The notes under the pieces: generated by a model | Told to the model about the DNA's origin: nothing | Databases searched by the model: none | The model's input: the letters and a program-made list of their open reading frames with translations, nothing else | IMG/VR virus record: IMGVR_UViG_3300036893_000002 | Location: 1 to 62,337 of that record | Length of the DNA: 62,337 nucleotides | Direction: 5' to 3' (one strand) | From: a virus | Program-made: the position numbers and the translations under genes | Shown here: positions 26,628-34,951 of the stretch, in pieces | How positions within the stretch are numbered: the stretch's first letter is position 1 | Layout of the letters: every line of letters begins with the position of its first letter

Positions 26628-27335
26628 TTATAGAGGTATTTCTTCCCACATAATACTGCTAGCAACGCTGATAGCCACAGGTGTAGTTGTAGCAAAGAGA
26701 CCTAAAATTGCTCCGGGAGGTACAATAAAACTTCCATCTATATTTTCAACAGCAGTAGATGGGGCTGGAGTTTGGAAACCTACTGCAGTACCAAGTAAAG
26801 CAGTATTATACATAGGTATACTTAAAGCAGAAGCTGCTACTATGTTTCCAGTATTGTTTAATCCAGTCAAAGCTACACCAGGTAACCCTTTAGCCTGAGC
26901 TCCAGATTGTAACATAGTTTTACGGTTAAAAGGCACTACAGCAGTTGTTAAAGCTGATGTTTGACCAGTGTAAGCAACCCATACTAAAGGCCCAGTACCT
27001 GTAGCCTGTAGAGCGGTCATTACCATAGAACAAACAGCTTGTAATACCACAGCATTAACGGTAGATGTGTACGGATTATATATACCACATATAGGGGTGG
27101 AAGTAGCAGCAGTAGCCAAAGTAGCACTGGTAGCATCAGCAGTGGTAAATGTAGCATTGGTTATGGCAGTAACGGTAAGAGGGCTGGAAAAGACTACCCC
27201 ACGATAAGTCGCTTCTTCAAAGCGACTACCAACGTCTTGAGATACTAATCCACCTTTACGAGCTCCTCTTAGTTCGGGATAAGTACCATCCTGAGCTGTG
27301 ATAATACCTGGTTTAACTCTTATAATTTGTGCCAT
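26628..27335 (-). CDS. Virion structural protein, beta-rich
   Basis: The product has 235 residues. The features are an R-x-x-E-A-T-Y-R-G-V-V-F segment near 38-50, a P-I-C-G-I-Y-N-P-Y-T-S-T-V-N-A-V strand pair, and an I-V-P-P-G-A-I-L-G-L-F region before the closing I-M-W-E-E-I-P. I recall this combination from uncharacterised phage structural proteins, with no known function. It lies just before the giant fibre gene. It is likely a small trimeric or decoration-type virion protein. Confidence 0.5.
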   Translation of the reverse strand: MAQIIRVKPGIITAQDGTYPELRGARKGGLVSQDVGSRFEEATYRGVVFSSPLTVTAITNATFTTADATSATLATAATSTPICGIYNPYTSTVNAVVLQAVCSMVMTALQATGTGPLVWVAYTGQTSALTTAVVPFNRKTMLQSGAQAKGLPGVALTGLNNTGNIVAASALSIPMYNTALLGTAVGFQTPAPSTAVENIDGSFIVPPGAILGLFATTTPVAISVASSIMWEEIPL

Positions 27336-27345
27336 TTTTTCCTCT

Positions 27346-27681
27346 TTATGATTCTTCTATATTTTCAGTATCGGGGGAGTCTATTTCAAAGTTTTCTCCT
27401 AGGTCTTGTGTTTCATCTAACGTCCCAGGAACAGCCCCAGCTTCTAATAACATTCTAATTATTTGAATTTCCTTTAAGATAGCTGCCAGAACAGGAACCA
27501 TCCCATCTGTATCTGACTGACCAGATATACTATTCTGAGGGATAACAAATTCACGACTGAGTTGCAGTCCTGTATCTGGATCAATACCTAGCATTTCAGA
27601 ATCAAGTTCTACTGCTGGAGTAACAGGATTCTGATACCCTATGGCAGTTCCTTCACTTAGGAAACTATTATTATCGGGCAT
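27346..27681 (-). CDS. Small acidic protein of the fibre block
   Basis: The product has 111 residues, strongly acidic at the C-terminus (E-N-I-E-E-S). A central segment I-L-K-E-I-Q-I-I-R-M-L-L-E-A could form a short coiled coil. It lies 4 nt after the 240-residue gene and 10 nt before the next, in the same operon. It has no recognised family. It may be a small assembly or connector protein. Confidence 0.5.
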   Translation of the reverse strand: MPDNNSFLSEGTAIGYQNPVTPAVELDSEMLGIDPDTGLQLSREFVIPQNSISGQSDTDGMVPVLAAILKEIQIIRMLLEAGAVPGTLDETQDLGENFEIDSPDTENIEES

Positions 27682-27685
27682 TGGT

Positions 27686-28408
27686 TTATGCTAACTGGAG
27701 AACTGCGTTACCTGCTGTCTGAGCTGGAAAAGTAATAGTAAAAGTCCCGCTAGTAGAAGAGATAGTGCTACCAAATGCTAGAACTAACACAGAAGGCTGT
27801 CCACCTAATGAAGCATTATAAATCAAAGCACCGGCTGCTGATATAGTAGCTGAAGTCCAAGAAATAGTAGCAAAAGTAGCACAAGCAGTTGATGTGCTAA
27901 GTACTGGAGTAGTGCTAACTAAAGCCATAGCATTACCAACTAAGGTACCACCAGGACCAAGACCACCGGTAACATAAGTACCTGTTGAAGTCTGTTCATT
28001 TGAAGAAGTATAGGCTGTTGTGCTGGCTCCCAAAGAGGCTGAAGCTGTATAAAGAGCAATAGCAAACACATTGCTGGTAGCAAATACTGTACCCATACCT
28101 CCTGAGTTAGCTCCATTTGGGTTGGTTACTGTAACAGTAGTAGCTGTTGAAGCTACACACATAAACGTACCGTTATTAGCAGCTGTACCAAAACCACTAA
28201 AGCAAAGGGTTAAACCAGCATAAGCATTAGCAGTACCATTAGTAAATGTTCCAGTATATACGGTTGTAGCTGTACCATTAGGCCCTAATGAACCTGAAGC
28301 AGCAGCTACAGATGAGACTGTATTGGTACCAGTAAGCACAGTAAAGTTGTGCATACCTTGTAACAGCTGGGTTTTAAATGAGTTACATACTGCCTGTGTA
28401 ATAGCCAT
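27686..28408 (-). CDS. Virion structural protein, Ala/Thr/Ser-rich
   Basis: The product has 240 residues. A short helix at the start (F-K-T-Q-L-L-Q-G-M-H-N-F) is followed by an N-N-G-T-F-M-C-V-A-S-T-A-T-T-V-T-V-T-N domain shared in pattern with the 367-residue gene at 19280-20383. Low-complexity strands follow. The F-K-x-x-L-L-x-G-x-H start and the F-A-I-A-L-Y-T-A-S-A-S-L-G strand recur in uncharacterised phage virion proteins as I recall them. The function is unknown. Its ribosome site (AGGAGAAT) overlaps the stop of the 56-codon gene upstream. Confidence 0.5.
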   Translation of the reverse strand: MAITQAVCNSFKTQLLQGMHNFTVLTGTNTVSSVAAASGSLGPNGTATTVYTGTFTNGTANAYAGLTLCFSGFGTAANNGTFMCVASTATTVTVTNPNGANSGGMGTVFATSNVFAIALYTASASLGASTTAYTSSNEQTSTGTYVTGGLGPGGTLVGNAMALVSTTPVLSTSTACATFATISWTSATISAAGALIYNASLGGQPSVLVLAFGSTISSTSGTFTITFPAQTAGNAVLQLA

Positions 28409-28411
28409 TTA

Positions 28412-28582
28412 TTATTCTCCTGTCCTTGAGCCCATCATAGCAGCTTCATCGACTATTACATTTATATCCTTTCGTAATAGTTCATTAGTCTCTGGATGGT
28501 AGTATTCTGTAGTTACTAAATCTCCGGCTGGAATCTTAGCTCGGGTTTCTTTCTTGATTTCATGACCTTGAAGTTCATACAT
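28412..28582 (-). CDS. Small hypothetical protein (56 aa)
   Basis: A short open frame fills an otherwise empty 176-nt gap. The product begins M-Y-E-L-Q-G-H-E-I-K-K-E and ends M-M-G-S-R-T-G-E, followed by tandem TAA stops. It has a K-I-P-A-G-D-L-V-T-T segment and an acidic second half with no membrane segment. Coding is supported by the exact fit between neighbours and by codon use like theirs. The function is unknown. Confidence 0.6.
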   Translation of the reverse strand: MYELQGHEIKKETRAKIPAGDLVTTEYYHPETNELLRKDINVIVDEAAMMGSRTGE

Positions 28583-28584
28583 AT

Positions 28585-29004
28585 TTAATGTCCTGGTGGT
28601 GGATAATGTATTCCTAAATAAGTTAGCACCGTGCTGATAATAAAAACAATAGTTGCTCCCACTCCGCTAAACCAATTAACCTTGGAGTCTAATTCAGTAT
28701 GCTTCTGTACTAATTCTTTGAAGTCACTTTCATCTACTTTATTATTTACTTTATCTGCCAGTAAAAGATGACTATCATTCAAATACTTCAAAGCACCTGG
28801 TTGGTTATCTTTACCAAATAGGCGCTCATTCATAGTTTCCAGAATAGTCTCTTGTCTTGTAGAGACTTCAGTAAACCTTTGATTAAGTGCTTCTATCTTG
28901 TCAGACAAATCTTGTGATTTTACATCTATTTTATCAGATAGACCTGCTGATTTCGTATCTATCTTATCGGACAAAGCCTTACGCTGACTTTCTGAATCAG
29001 ACAT
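28585..29004 (-). CDS. Coiled-coil protein with C-terminal membrane anchor (holin/hemolysin-like)
   Basis: The product has 139 residues. The first 45 residues repeat K-I-D-x-K-S-x-x-L-S-D heptads. A helical middle follows, then a single hydrophobic segment at about 109-131 (VGATIVFIISTVLTYLGIHY) and a Pro-rich tail. This layout resembles XhlA-type or other phage lysis-associated membrane proteins. It lies about 3 kb downstream of the endolysin gene. A structural tether is an alternative. Confidence 0.5.
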   Translation of the reverse strand: MSDSESQRKALSDKIDTKSAGLSDKIDVKSQDLSDKIEALNQRFTEVSTRQETILETMNERLFGKDNQPGALKYLNDSHLLLADKVNNKVDESDFKELVQKHTELDSKVNWFSGVGATIVFIISTVLTYLGIHYPPPGH

Positions 29005-29013
29005 ATTAGTCTC

Positions 29014-29781
29014 CTAGTACGAGGGTACCCTTGGCCAGGAAACCATAACGGTAGGTCCAAAGTACCTACCTATACGAGCGCCAGTAACTACAGGGGAATA
29101 GAATTTAACTGTTTTAGATCTACCGCCAGCAGAGCTAACACCCGTCATAGAGTATGTGTTGGCACCTGGGCCAGAATTCAACCACGTACGGCCTGGGGTA
29201 TTGTCAGAATCATCGTAAAGGCCCTTGGCAGCCATTCTGGGCTTCACATGACCCTTATGGCCTATATTGCCTCCACTCTTTACTGCTATCTCCCATTCAT
29301 CCATCTGTGACTTTAAATCTTTTAACTTACCAGGCATTCCTGAATCAGTTGAGAAGTCTTGTCTACCTACGGATAGATTACCTAATGTCCTATTACCTCG
29401 TACACCATTTAAGTCAAACATATTAAGCATTAACTGGTGAGCTGCGTTATAGGTAACCCAAAGCTGTCTTGCCATTAAGAAGTTCCTGAAGTGGACTTCT
29501 TGGAAGTCAGTAAAAGGAGCATAGGAAGGAGGAATCATAGGCAATGAATATGTAATAGCATCTACTTGTTTACTTGCCCAGTAAATCATTCCAGCTATCG
29601 TAAGATCAGAAAGCTTCCTAAGATAGATTCCACCATTTAGTCTTACAAGGTCAGTTGATGAATAATACGGAGACAAACCACTAGCAACCTGAAACTGAAT
29701 AGCTTCAGTTAGAACAGCTCCATTTACCAAGCCGAAACCACTAGGTAATTGAATTGTACAAACTAAGTTAGATTGGCTCAA
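29014..29781 (-). CDS. Hypothetical virion-block protein
   Basis: The product has 255 residues. It mixes helices rich in aromatic residues (A-P-F-T-D-F-Q-E-V-H-F-R-N-F-L-M-A-R-Q) with a C-terminal basic, Gly/Ser-rich tail ending G-P-T-V-M-V-S-W-P-R. No family is recognised. It starts 1 nt before the 203-residue fibre-docking-like gene ends, so the two are translationally coupled. It could be a structural partner of that protein. Confidence 0.5.
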   Translation of the reverse strand: MSQSNLVCTIQLPSGFGLVNGAVLTEAIQFQVASGLSPYYSSTDLVRLNGGIYLRKLSDLTIAGMIYWASKQVDAITYSLPMIPPSYAPFTDFQEVHFRNFLMARQLWVTYNAAHQLMLNMFDLNGVRGNRTLGNLSVGRQDFSTDSGMPGKLKDLKSQMDEWEIAVKSGGNIGHKGHVKPRMAAKGLYDDSDNTPGRTWLNSGPGANTYSMTGVSSAGGRSKTVKFYSPVVTGARIGRYFGPTVMVSWPRVPSY

Positions 29782-30393
29782 TTAAGTCACCGATACAAAG
29801 GGATATAGTACAACCGTAATATTTCCATTTACTAATACGATATGAACTGTATTGGGAGTAACTACATTTATAGAATTAACCCAATCACCATTAGTCATAA
29901 CAGGTGTATTACCTAAAGCATTATAAGACTTAGTCTTACCTAAAGTCCAATCACTAGATAGAAATACATATAAAGAGTACAGATTTGGTTTAGGTAATGT
30001 AACTCTATATTGGCCTGGAGATCCATAATCTTGATTTAATACAGCCACATTGCTGGCCGCTGTAGCTGAAGGTGATTCAATATCATCTTCATCAATACGC
30101 CTATAACTCTCAGCAGCTACCCAAATATCTACATAGTCATGCCCCATAGATGAAGGGGTATACATAATTGCATAACGCCCATCTGAGAAATTATGGAAGC
30201 TTATGACATCTGAACAGGGTGCAGAATTTCGCTCAAATATAATAGTATTCTGTGTAGGAGAATACTCGTCGGTTTCTTCAGTACTAGCTGGACTTGGGTT
30301 GATAACAAAGCTACCAAGTGTAATGTTAGTAACAGGAGTGCTACCATTCAATACACGAAAATCAATATACCTGGTTTGGCCTACATAACCCAT
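29782..30393 (-). CDS. Fibre-docking-like protein sharing a domain with the giant repeat fibre
   Basis: The product has 203 residues. Residues about 8-120 match the C-terminal domain of the 1117-residue fibre: R-Y-I-D-F-R-V-L-N-G, then F-V-I-N-P, I-I-F-E-R-N-S-A-P-C-S-D, D-G-R-Y-A-I-M-Y-T-P-S, G-x-D-Y-V-D-I. The remainder is a second strand-rich region. Because the domain stands nearly alone here, it may be an adaptor or tip module. A TATACTAACCAG motif lies 10 nt before the ATG. Confidence 0.55.
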   Translation of the reverse strand: MGYVGQTRYIDFRVLNGSTPVTNITLGSFVINPSPASTEETDEYSPTQNTIIFERNSAPCSDVISFHNFSDGRYAIMYTPSSMGHDYVDIWVAAESYRRIDEDDIESPSATAASNVAVLNQDYGSPGQYRVTLPKPNLYSLYVFLSSDWTLGKTKSYNALGNTPVMTNGDWVNSINVVTPNTVHIVLVNGNITVVLYPFVSVT

Positions 30394-30403
30394 TTTATCT
30401 CTC

Positions 30404-30415
30404 CTGGTTAGTATA
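30404..30415 (-). promoter_or_regulatory. TATACTAACCAG motif, copy 3
   Basis: This is an exact minus-strand copy between the 229-residue gene and the ATG at 30393. It is only 10 nt from the start, and the ribosome site GGAGAG falls just after it. If it is a promoter -10, the transcript would have almost no leader. Confidence 0.5.
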
Positions 30416-30422
30416 GATTATG

Positions 30423-31112
30423 TTAGATTGATGAGTCACCAGGGTTAGTAAGAGTATTCCTTTGTGTATTTGTATTGTTACTAACAAGTTGGAAGCTAGC
30501 AAACACATTACCATTAACCCTCTTTAGATATAATACAGGAGGGGTAACAGTTTGGTCGATATTCCACGATCCAAAAGAGCTATCATAAATATCTTGGACA
30601 AGAGCACAGATACTTCCACCGCCTAGTAAACTACCCACAGCTGTATTAGTAGCTAAAGCATTAGTTTTGATTATATTAGCTGTGGCATTAATAGCTTGAA
30701 CCAAAGGATCGTTCTGAGGAGGCACATACGAAGATGCTTGAAGTGTATAGGCTGCCTTAGCAACTGTAGCATCCTTTGCTACGGTAGCATCCTGTGCAAC
30801 CACGCCAGGAATGTAAGAGTCTCCAATCTGTAAAGTAGAGATATACTGGTTTGATATAACCGCTGAAGGCGACGTAGTGGCATAAGTAGTTAATCCTATA
30901 TAGTTCGCTGGGGACGTAAGTGGTACTGTAAATAAATACTTATAAACATAAGAAGTGCCTACTATATAGGTCATAGAAGCTGCTGATACTATAGGGACGG
31001 ATGGATTGGACACATCCAAAATAGTAATACTTGGACCACTTGTGACTAATGTAGATCCTGTATTTGGAATATTCAATATAAAAGTGTAGGTATCCCCTGG
31101 GTGGAAAGACAT
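30423..31112 (-). CDS. Structural protein with repeated AKDATVAK linker
   Basis: The product has 229 residues. The N-terminal 100 residues form a beta-sandwich (G-D-T-Y-T-F-I-L-N-I, then Y-V-Y-K-Y-L-F-T-V). A repeated Q-D-A-T-V-A-K-D-A-T-V-A-K stretch, a helical segment and a final strand group (V-L-Y-L-K-R-V-N-G-N-V-F-A-S-F-Q-L) follow. This order is typical of phage fibre or baseplate accessory proteins of unknown role. The GGAG ribosome site is close to ATG. Confidence 0.5.
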   Translation of the reverse strand: MSFHPGDTYTFILNIPNTGSTLVTSGPSITILDVSNPSVPIVSAASMTYIVGTSYVYKYLFTVPLTSPANYIGLTTYATTSPSAVISNQYISTLQIGDSYIPGVVAQDATVAKDATVAKAAYTLQASSYVPPQNDPLVQAINATANIIKTNALATNTAVGSLLGGGSICALVQDIYDSSFGSWNIDQTVTPPVLYLKRVNGNVFASFQLVSNNTNTQRNTLTNPGDSSI

Positions 31113-31121
31113 AATTACTCC

Positions 31122-31892
31122 TTAATGTATAAGTCCTGTAATAAATCCAGCTACAAAACCAATGCCAAACCATTTGAACTTTCCCTTGGTTGCTTCAGTT
31201 TTAGCTGCGCTAAGTTCATTTTTAGTTAACTGGAGGGTAGCTTGTGAGGCTTCAAGTTTTGCCACTCCAGCAGTATTGTCTGACTCATGAGCCTGTTTCT
31301 CCAACGACAAGGCTTGAACCTCGTTGGAAAGTTGACTCGAAGTATCTTTGAGTTCTTCATTGACATTGGCCAAGTTTGTAGTAAGGACGGGAATGGCCTC
31401 AAGTTGTTGCACCGTAACAAGGGCATCCTCCTGGCTCAGGTTGAACGAGCCGTCTTTAGCAATTGTGATCGGAAGCGGAAGTGCCACAAGAGTTGTCCAA
31501 CGGCTACTGAGTTGAGTAGGCTCCAAACTGGCATCGGTATGTTGTTGCTGGTGAAGCGCAGCATTGTTGGCTGCCACCTGGACGGAAAGATTGCTAATTT
31601 GCTGTTGTAAAGTGGCATTGGTATCTTGTAATTGTTTCAACTGGGCATTAGTCTGCGCCTGGAGTATTTGATTATTGTCGGCCAACTTCTTCGCAGTATT
31701 CTCAGACTCTGCGACCTGTTGTAGGGCAATTGAGGATTTTGCTTCAGCAATCTCTGCCCTCTTAGATTCAAATTCATAAAGACCAAATAACAAGAGACAT
31801 ACTACCAATACTATCAGAACTAGATGCTTACTGTCAAGCCAAACACCTATAGTTGATTCTATTTTAGATATTTCTGTTTGTGCTGTAGCCAT
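31122..31892 (-). CDS. Spanin-like coiled-coil membrane protein
   Basis: The product has 256 residues. A membrane segment at about 24-42 (LVLIVLVVCLLLFGLYEF) is followed by a long coiled coil (Ala/Gln/Glu/Leu-rich, about 45-125 and 165-235). A second hydrophobic stretch lies at the very end (G-I-G-F-V-A-G-F-I-T-G-L). It comes directly after the endolysin gene. This fits an inner-membrane spanin or other lysis protein that bridges the envelope, though a virion membrane protein is also possible. Codons about 50-200 have clearly higher G+C and different synonymous choice than neighbours, suggesting a recombined segment. Confidence 0.55.
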   Translation of the reverse strand: MATAQTEISKIESTIGVWLDSKHLVLIVLVVCLLLFGLYEFESKRAEIAEAKSSIALQQVAESENTAKKLADNNQILQAQTNAQLKQLQDTNATLQQQISNLSVQVAANNAALHQQQHTDASLEPTQLSSRWTTLVALPLPITIAKDGSFNLSQEDALVTVQQLEAIPVLTTNLANVNEELKDTSSQLSNEVQALSLEKQAHESDNTAGVAKLEASQATLQLTKNELSAAKTEATKGKFKWFGIGFVAGFITGLIH

Positions 31893-31895
31893 ATA

Positions 31896-32402
31896 TTACT
31901 CGTGGAAAGTAGCTTTAGCTCTATTTATCCAGCCATCAAGATACTTAGCCTTAGCTGGGTTCCTTGCTACTATATCTTGGTAATAAGCAATCTGAGCAGT
32001 CTCTAACTTATATACGAAAGTCTGTGGATCTTGAACATTGATAGCTGCTAATGTAATAGGACCTACAACACCATCTGCTGTTAGTTCCAGACAATGCTGA
32101 ACAAGTATAATAGCTTCTGTTCCATCGTTTACATCAAAGCTAAGAACCTCGGCTGCAACCATATCAGCAGTAATATCATCACCTCTAAACTTATCCCAGT
32201 ATCTTCGCCTATAAGTTACCTTAGCTATAGATAAAGCTGTACAAGAATCGCAGGTATAAAAGTTCTGACTGGCTAATTCAGGGTTCCAAGTATTAAGCAA
32301 TCCAAACCTAGTTATCCCATCAGCATCCTTTGTGACTTCACCTTTCAAAGTGCTATCTTCTAATCGTAATACCCAATCTATACACTTATTATAATCAGCC
32401 AT
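31896..32402 (-). CDS. Endolysin, GH108-type muramidase with peptidoglycan-binding domain
   Basis: The product has 168 residues. The N-terminus (C-I-D-W-V-L-R-L-E15-D) places a glutamate where GH108 (secretion-activator/zliS-like) lysozymes carry the catalytic acid. It is followed by a D-G-I-T-R-F-G-L segment and a W-D-K-F-R-G-D-D-I turn. The second half has the family pattern F-D-V-N-D-G...I-L-V-Q-H-C-L, then A-D-G-V-V-G-P-I-T-L-A-A-I (peptidoglycan-binding type 3). It should cleave the glycan backbone of peptidoglycan at lysis. There is no signal peptide, so it needs a holin; spanin-like and holin-like genes follow. Confidence 0.8.
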   Translation of the reverse strand: MADYNKCIDWVLRLEDSTLKGEVTKDADGITRFGLLNTWNPELASQNFYTCDSCTALSIAKVTYRRRYWDKFRGDDITADMVAAEVLSFDVNDGTEAIILVQHCLELTADGVVGPITLAAINVQDPQTFVYKLETAQIAYYQDIVARNPAKAKYLDGWINRAKATFHE

Positions 32403-33478
32403 TAGGCTACTCCAGTCAAGGTTACTATGATCTTATTTCCTTGTACTATATAACTTGCTGTAGCACCCATAGGAACCATAACATCAGGATCATTAAGAAT
32501 AGGTGCAATACCTATTAGAAGCTGAGTAGGATCAAAAGTATTAGTATCTATTGCTGCTGGAAATACTAATTCAATCTGCTGGGTTAAATCATTACCGACT
32601 GGGGGTCTTGGAATCACCTGAATCTGATCCGCTGTTAGCATACTAATAGGATTAGATGCTATTGGATTCTGAATTGGTGGAGTCGTAAGATTGAGAGTTC
32701 CAGTTGTGAAAGACCACTGGTACGAAGTGAGGACAGGGTTTCCCGAGACATCTTCGACGTAATTCGTCGCCAGTACCGAATCTTTACCCACAACGAGACA
32801 CGTGTAAATTTGCCCAGGTAATAAGGGGGCTGACGGTGTGAATGTCGCAGTTGTCCTATTACTGTTCGCAATTCCGCCATTGAGCCAGACGACAGGGTTG
32901 AGGGGGCCATAGTTAGTCCAGGTTACTTGGTTATCGAAAGTCGTACCACTCAAAGTCATATTAAAAGTGGGTATCGTAGAACCTGTAGTTCCAGCTACGG
33001 TACACTTCTGTAAGTTACCATTAGGATCCAATATATAGTTACCAAAGCTATAAGTAGTAGTCTGCCAATTTGGTACATCATTATCAGTAGTGCTATTACC
33101 TAATACCGTAGACCAAGTAGGAGCATAAGGAGAAGATGTTCCAGCCTGAGTAACAGTTTGGAGATTACCATTACTATCTACTATAGCATTACCAACTACA
33201 TAAGGATGACCAGCTACCCAAGTACTAAGAGTCACAGTTGAGAAAGCATAAGTACCTAAAATAAAACCCCTGCCAGGAACTGAGTCAGGGGGTTCTTCTA
33301 CTAACTGTTGTGGGGTGACTATGGCAGTTTGACTTGGACCTACTAATGTAAACGTAGCATTATTAAATGAGTCTGTATTGATAGGCTCAGAGAAAGTAAC
33401 AATTATATCAGTCCCTAATACAATATCAGTTGCATTAGGAGCTGGGATCACATTCACTACTGCTGGATTCGTTGGCAT
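32402..33478 (-). CDS. Fibre protein: Big_5-type Ig domain with two inserted CBM5/12-like modules
   Basis: The product has 358 residues. The N-terminus P-A-P-N-A-T-D-I-V-L-G-T-D-I-I-V-T-F-S-E-P-I and the later Y-Q-W-S-F-T-T-G are hallmarks of bacterial Ig-like Big_5 domains. The domain appears to be split by two tandem modules at about 85-135 and 140-200. Each has N-G-N-L-Q and P-T-(W/F), and the second also ends V-T-W-T. A second Ig-like strand set ends the protein. It overlaps the endolysin gene (TAATG) and the upstream gene by 44 nt. The region 32690-32950 is richer in G+C. A cell-surface binding role is inferred. Confidence 0.6.
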   Translation of the reverse strand: MPTNPAVVNVIPAPNATDIVLGTDIIVTFSEPINTDSFNNATFTLVGPSQTAIVTPQQLVEEPPDSVPGRGFILGTYAFSTVTLSTWVAGHPYVVGNAIVDSNGNLQTVTQAGTSSPYAPTWSTVLGNSTTDNDVPNWQTTTYSFGNYILDPNGNLQKCTVAGTTGSTIPTFNMTLSGTTFDNQVTWTNYGPLNPVVWLNGGIANSNRTTATFTPSAPLLPGQIYTCLVVGKDSVLATNYVEDVSGNPVLTSYQWSFTTGTLNLTTPPIQNPIASNPISMLTADQIQVIPRPPVGNDLTQQIELVFPAAIDTNTFDPTQLLIGIAPILNDPDVMVPMGATASYIVQGNKIIVTLTGVA

Positions 33479-33944
33479 TGGGTTCTAGGTCAGTTATTGT
33501 AATAGCACTTAAGTGCGTAGGCATTTGAATCTTCTGCTCTAACTCTGGGAATACACTAAAATCAATCTTACCTGTATCTGCTATCTGTTGACGCAGAGTT
33601 GCTTCCTGTTCTTTATCTTTAGGTGTTATTAGACAGTAGCATTTAACTCCATCTATAATCCTAAAAATAAAGAATGACTCTGGCCTGTCAGTTTCTAACT
33701 CTTTGACAGGATCCAATGCCGCATTCATTGTTTTGATTGCTTCAAGACCTACTTCGATAAGCCGCCCATCTAAGACAGCCTGGTGAAGCATGTCCATCTG
33801 GGCATTGGGAGGGACTAACGATGCAGGCATTCTGGGACCCAGCCAAAACCCACCGCACTGAAACTTCTGAGCACGTTCAGGATTAAGAGCTAAGATTTTA
33901 CCTGCATAGTTAGGTGTTGAAGGGAATTGTATTATGTTAGACAT
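33435..33944 (-). CDS. Hypothetical head/tail-block protein
   Basis: The product has 169 residues from the ATG at 33944, chosen because GGAGGT lies 8 nt upstream; an in-frame start at 33968 lacks one. It begins M-S-N-I-I-Q-F-P-S and has a helical core with P-V-K-E-L-E-T-D-R-P-E-S-F-F-I-F-R-I-I. The last 15 codons overlap the next gene in another frame. No family is recognised. Confidence 0.5.
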   Translation of the reverse strand: MSNIIQFPSTPNYAGKILALNPERAQKFQCGGFWLGPRMPASLVPPNAQMDMLHQAVLDGRLIEVGLEAIKTMNAALDPVKELETDRPESFFIFRIIDGVKCYCLITPKDKEQEATLRQQIADTGKIDFSVFPELEQKIQMPTHLSAITITDLEPNANESSSSECDPSS

Positions 33945-33973
33945 CTTTGGACCTCCATTGGGTCGCACAATCT

Positions 33974-33979
33974 ATTATA
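33974..33979 (-). promoter_or_regulatory. TATAAT hexamer
   Basis: On the minus strand it reads TATAATAGAT, 30 nt before the ATG at 33944 and in the short gap after the preceding gene. It shares TATAATAGA with the site at 8883-8888. No good -35 is seen. Confidence 0.35.
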
Positions 33980-33983
33980 CTAC

Positions 33984-34829
33984 TTATCCTACTGGAACGA
34001 AATTACCATTAGGAGCAAATGCTGTAGCTGAGATAGTGATATTGGCACCATAAGTAGCTAATGTAGAGATAGCTCCTTCATCAGTCCAAGTTATTTCACC
34101 ATCAACAGTTGTGCCACCTGATGTGCTAAACGATGGTGCTGCAGGAACATTCTCCTGATAGGTAGAAGAACTCTTGGCAATTTGCCAACCAGTTGAATGA
34201 GTAACTCCGCCAGCATCTGTGTAAGCAATTGGACCATTAGGACCAATTTCTGAATAAGAAGCATCAGTCTCAACTGTATCAGTTCCCGTTACATTAGGTG
34301 AAGAAATACCTTCGCCACCTCTTGTAGAATATCCAGCTCCTACCCAAGCATATGTTGGTGTACCACTACCAGTTGCTTGGTAAGAATTACCACCAGAATA
34401 AGCTGGCTGATCACCTGCTGGATCAGCATAATTCGGAACTGAACCAGGATAACCAAATGGCTTCTGTGAAGGTGGAATCTGAGCCTGTATCGATGGGTAT
34501 GTTACAGTCTGGATCTGGTGGCCAGTTGTAGCAGTGACTTGTTGAATATGACCATTCTGATCATAGATCTGATCTCCAATTCTGTACTGATGATCAGGCT
34601 GCCACTGTTGACCTTTAGCCTTGACGGTTACAGTTACAACACCGGTATCAGTGGTATCCGTACCTGGAGTAAATAGGCAAGACTGAGTATCCTGAGATGG
34701 AGTTAATACACCAACCCCAGTAGATCCAGAATGGGTAATTGACCAAGTTACGGTTCCACCCACTGCTGGTTGAGGTAGAACCAATGTTACATTTTGAGTA
34801 GATGGAAGTACGTATGTGGGTGCTGACAT
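33984..34829 (-). CDS. Ig-like fibre/decoration protein
   Basis: The product has 281 residues. An Ig-like domain (T-V-T-W-S-I-T-H-S-G, T-D-T-G-V-V-T-V-T-V-K-A) spans about 1-70. A module resembling the CBM5/12-like repeats of other genes here follows (W-Q-P-D-H-Q-Y-R-I-G-D-Q-I-Y-D-Q-N-G-H-I-Q-Q-V-T, 76-98). The C-terminal half is Gly/Ser/Thr-rich with several Y and W. It follows the capsid gene after a strong terminator. It is probably a capsid decoration or fibre protein; the specific role is unknown. Confidence 0.5.
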   Translation of the reverse strand: MSAPTYVLPSTQNVTLVLPQPAVGGTVTWSITHSGSTGVGVLTPSQDTQSCLFTPGTDTTDTGVVTVTVKAKGQQWQPDHQYRIGDQIYDQNGHIQQVTATTGHQIQTVTYPSIQAQIPPSQKPFGYPGSVPNYADPAGDQPAYSGGNSYQATGSGTPTYAWVGAGYSTRGGEGISSPNVTGTDTVETDASYSEIGPNGPIAYTDAGGVTHSTGWQIAKSSSTYQENVPAAPSFSTSGGTTVDGEITWTDEGAISTLATYGANITISATAFAPNGNFVPVG

Positions 34830-34861
34830 TTTTTATTCCTCTCTGAGTAATCTGTGGACAC

Positions 34862-34919
34862 AAAAAAAGAGTGGCCTTATAAATCGGCCCAGTTCCCCGA
34901 GCCGAGATAGGGCCACTCT
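34862..34919 (-). terminator. Strong terminator after the major capsid gene
   Basis: On the minus strand a 9-bp outer stem (AGAGTGGCC/GGCCACTCT) encloses a second stem-loop (GCCGA...ATCGGC type) and is followed by seven T. It is placed directly after the capsid gene, where high transcript levels must be stopped. The nested structure is more elaborate than the other terminators here. Confidence 0.85.
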
Positions 34920-34951
34920 CTAGTATTTCTAAGCTACTTTAAGCCACCAAC

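Noticed and set aside
31226-31618. Alternative minus and plus frames inside the spanin-like gene
   Set aside because: The locally higher G+C removes stops in other frames; the 256-residue frame has membrane segments and coiled coil and fits its neighbours.
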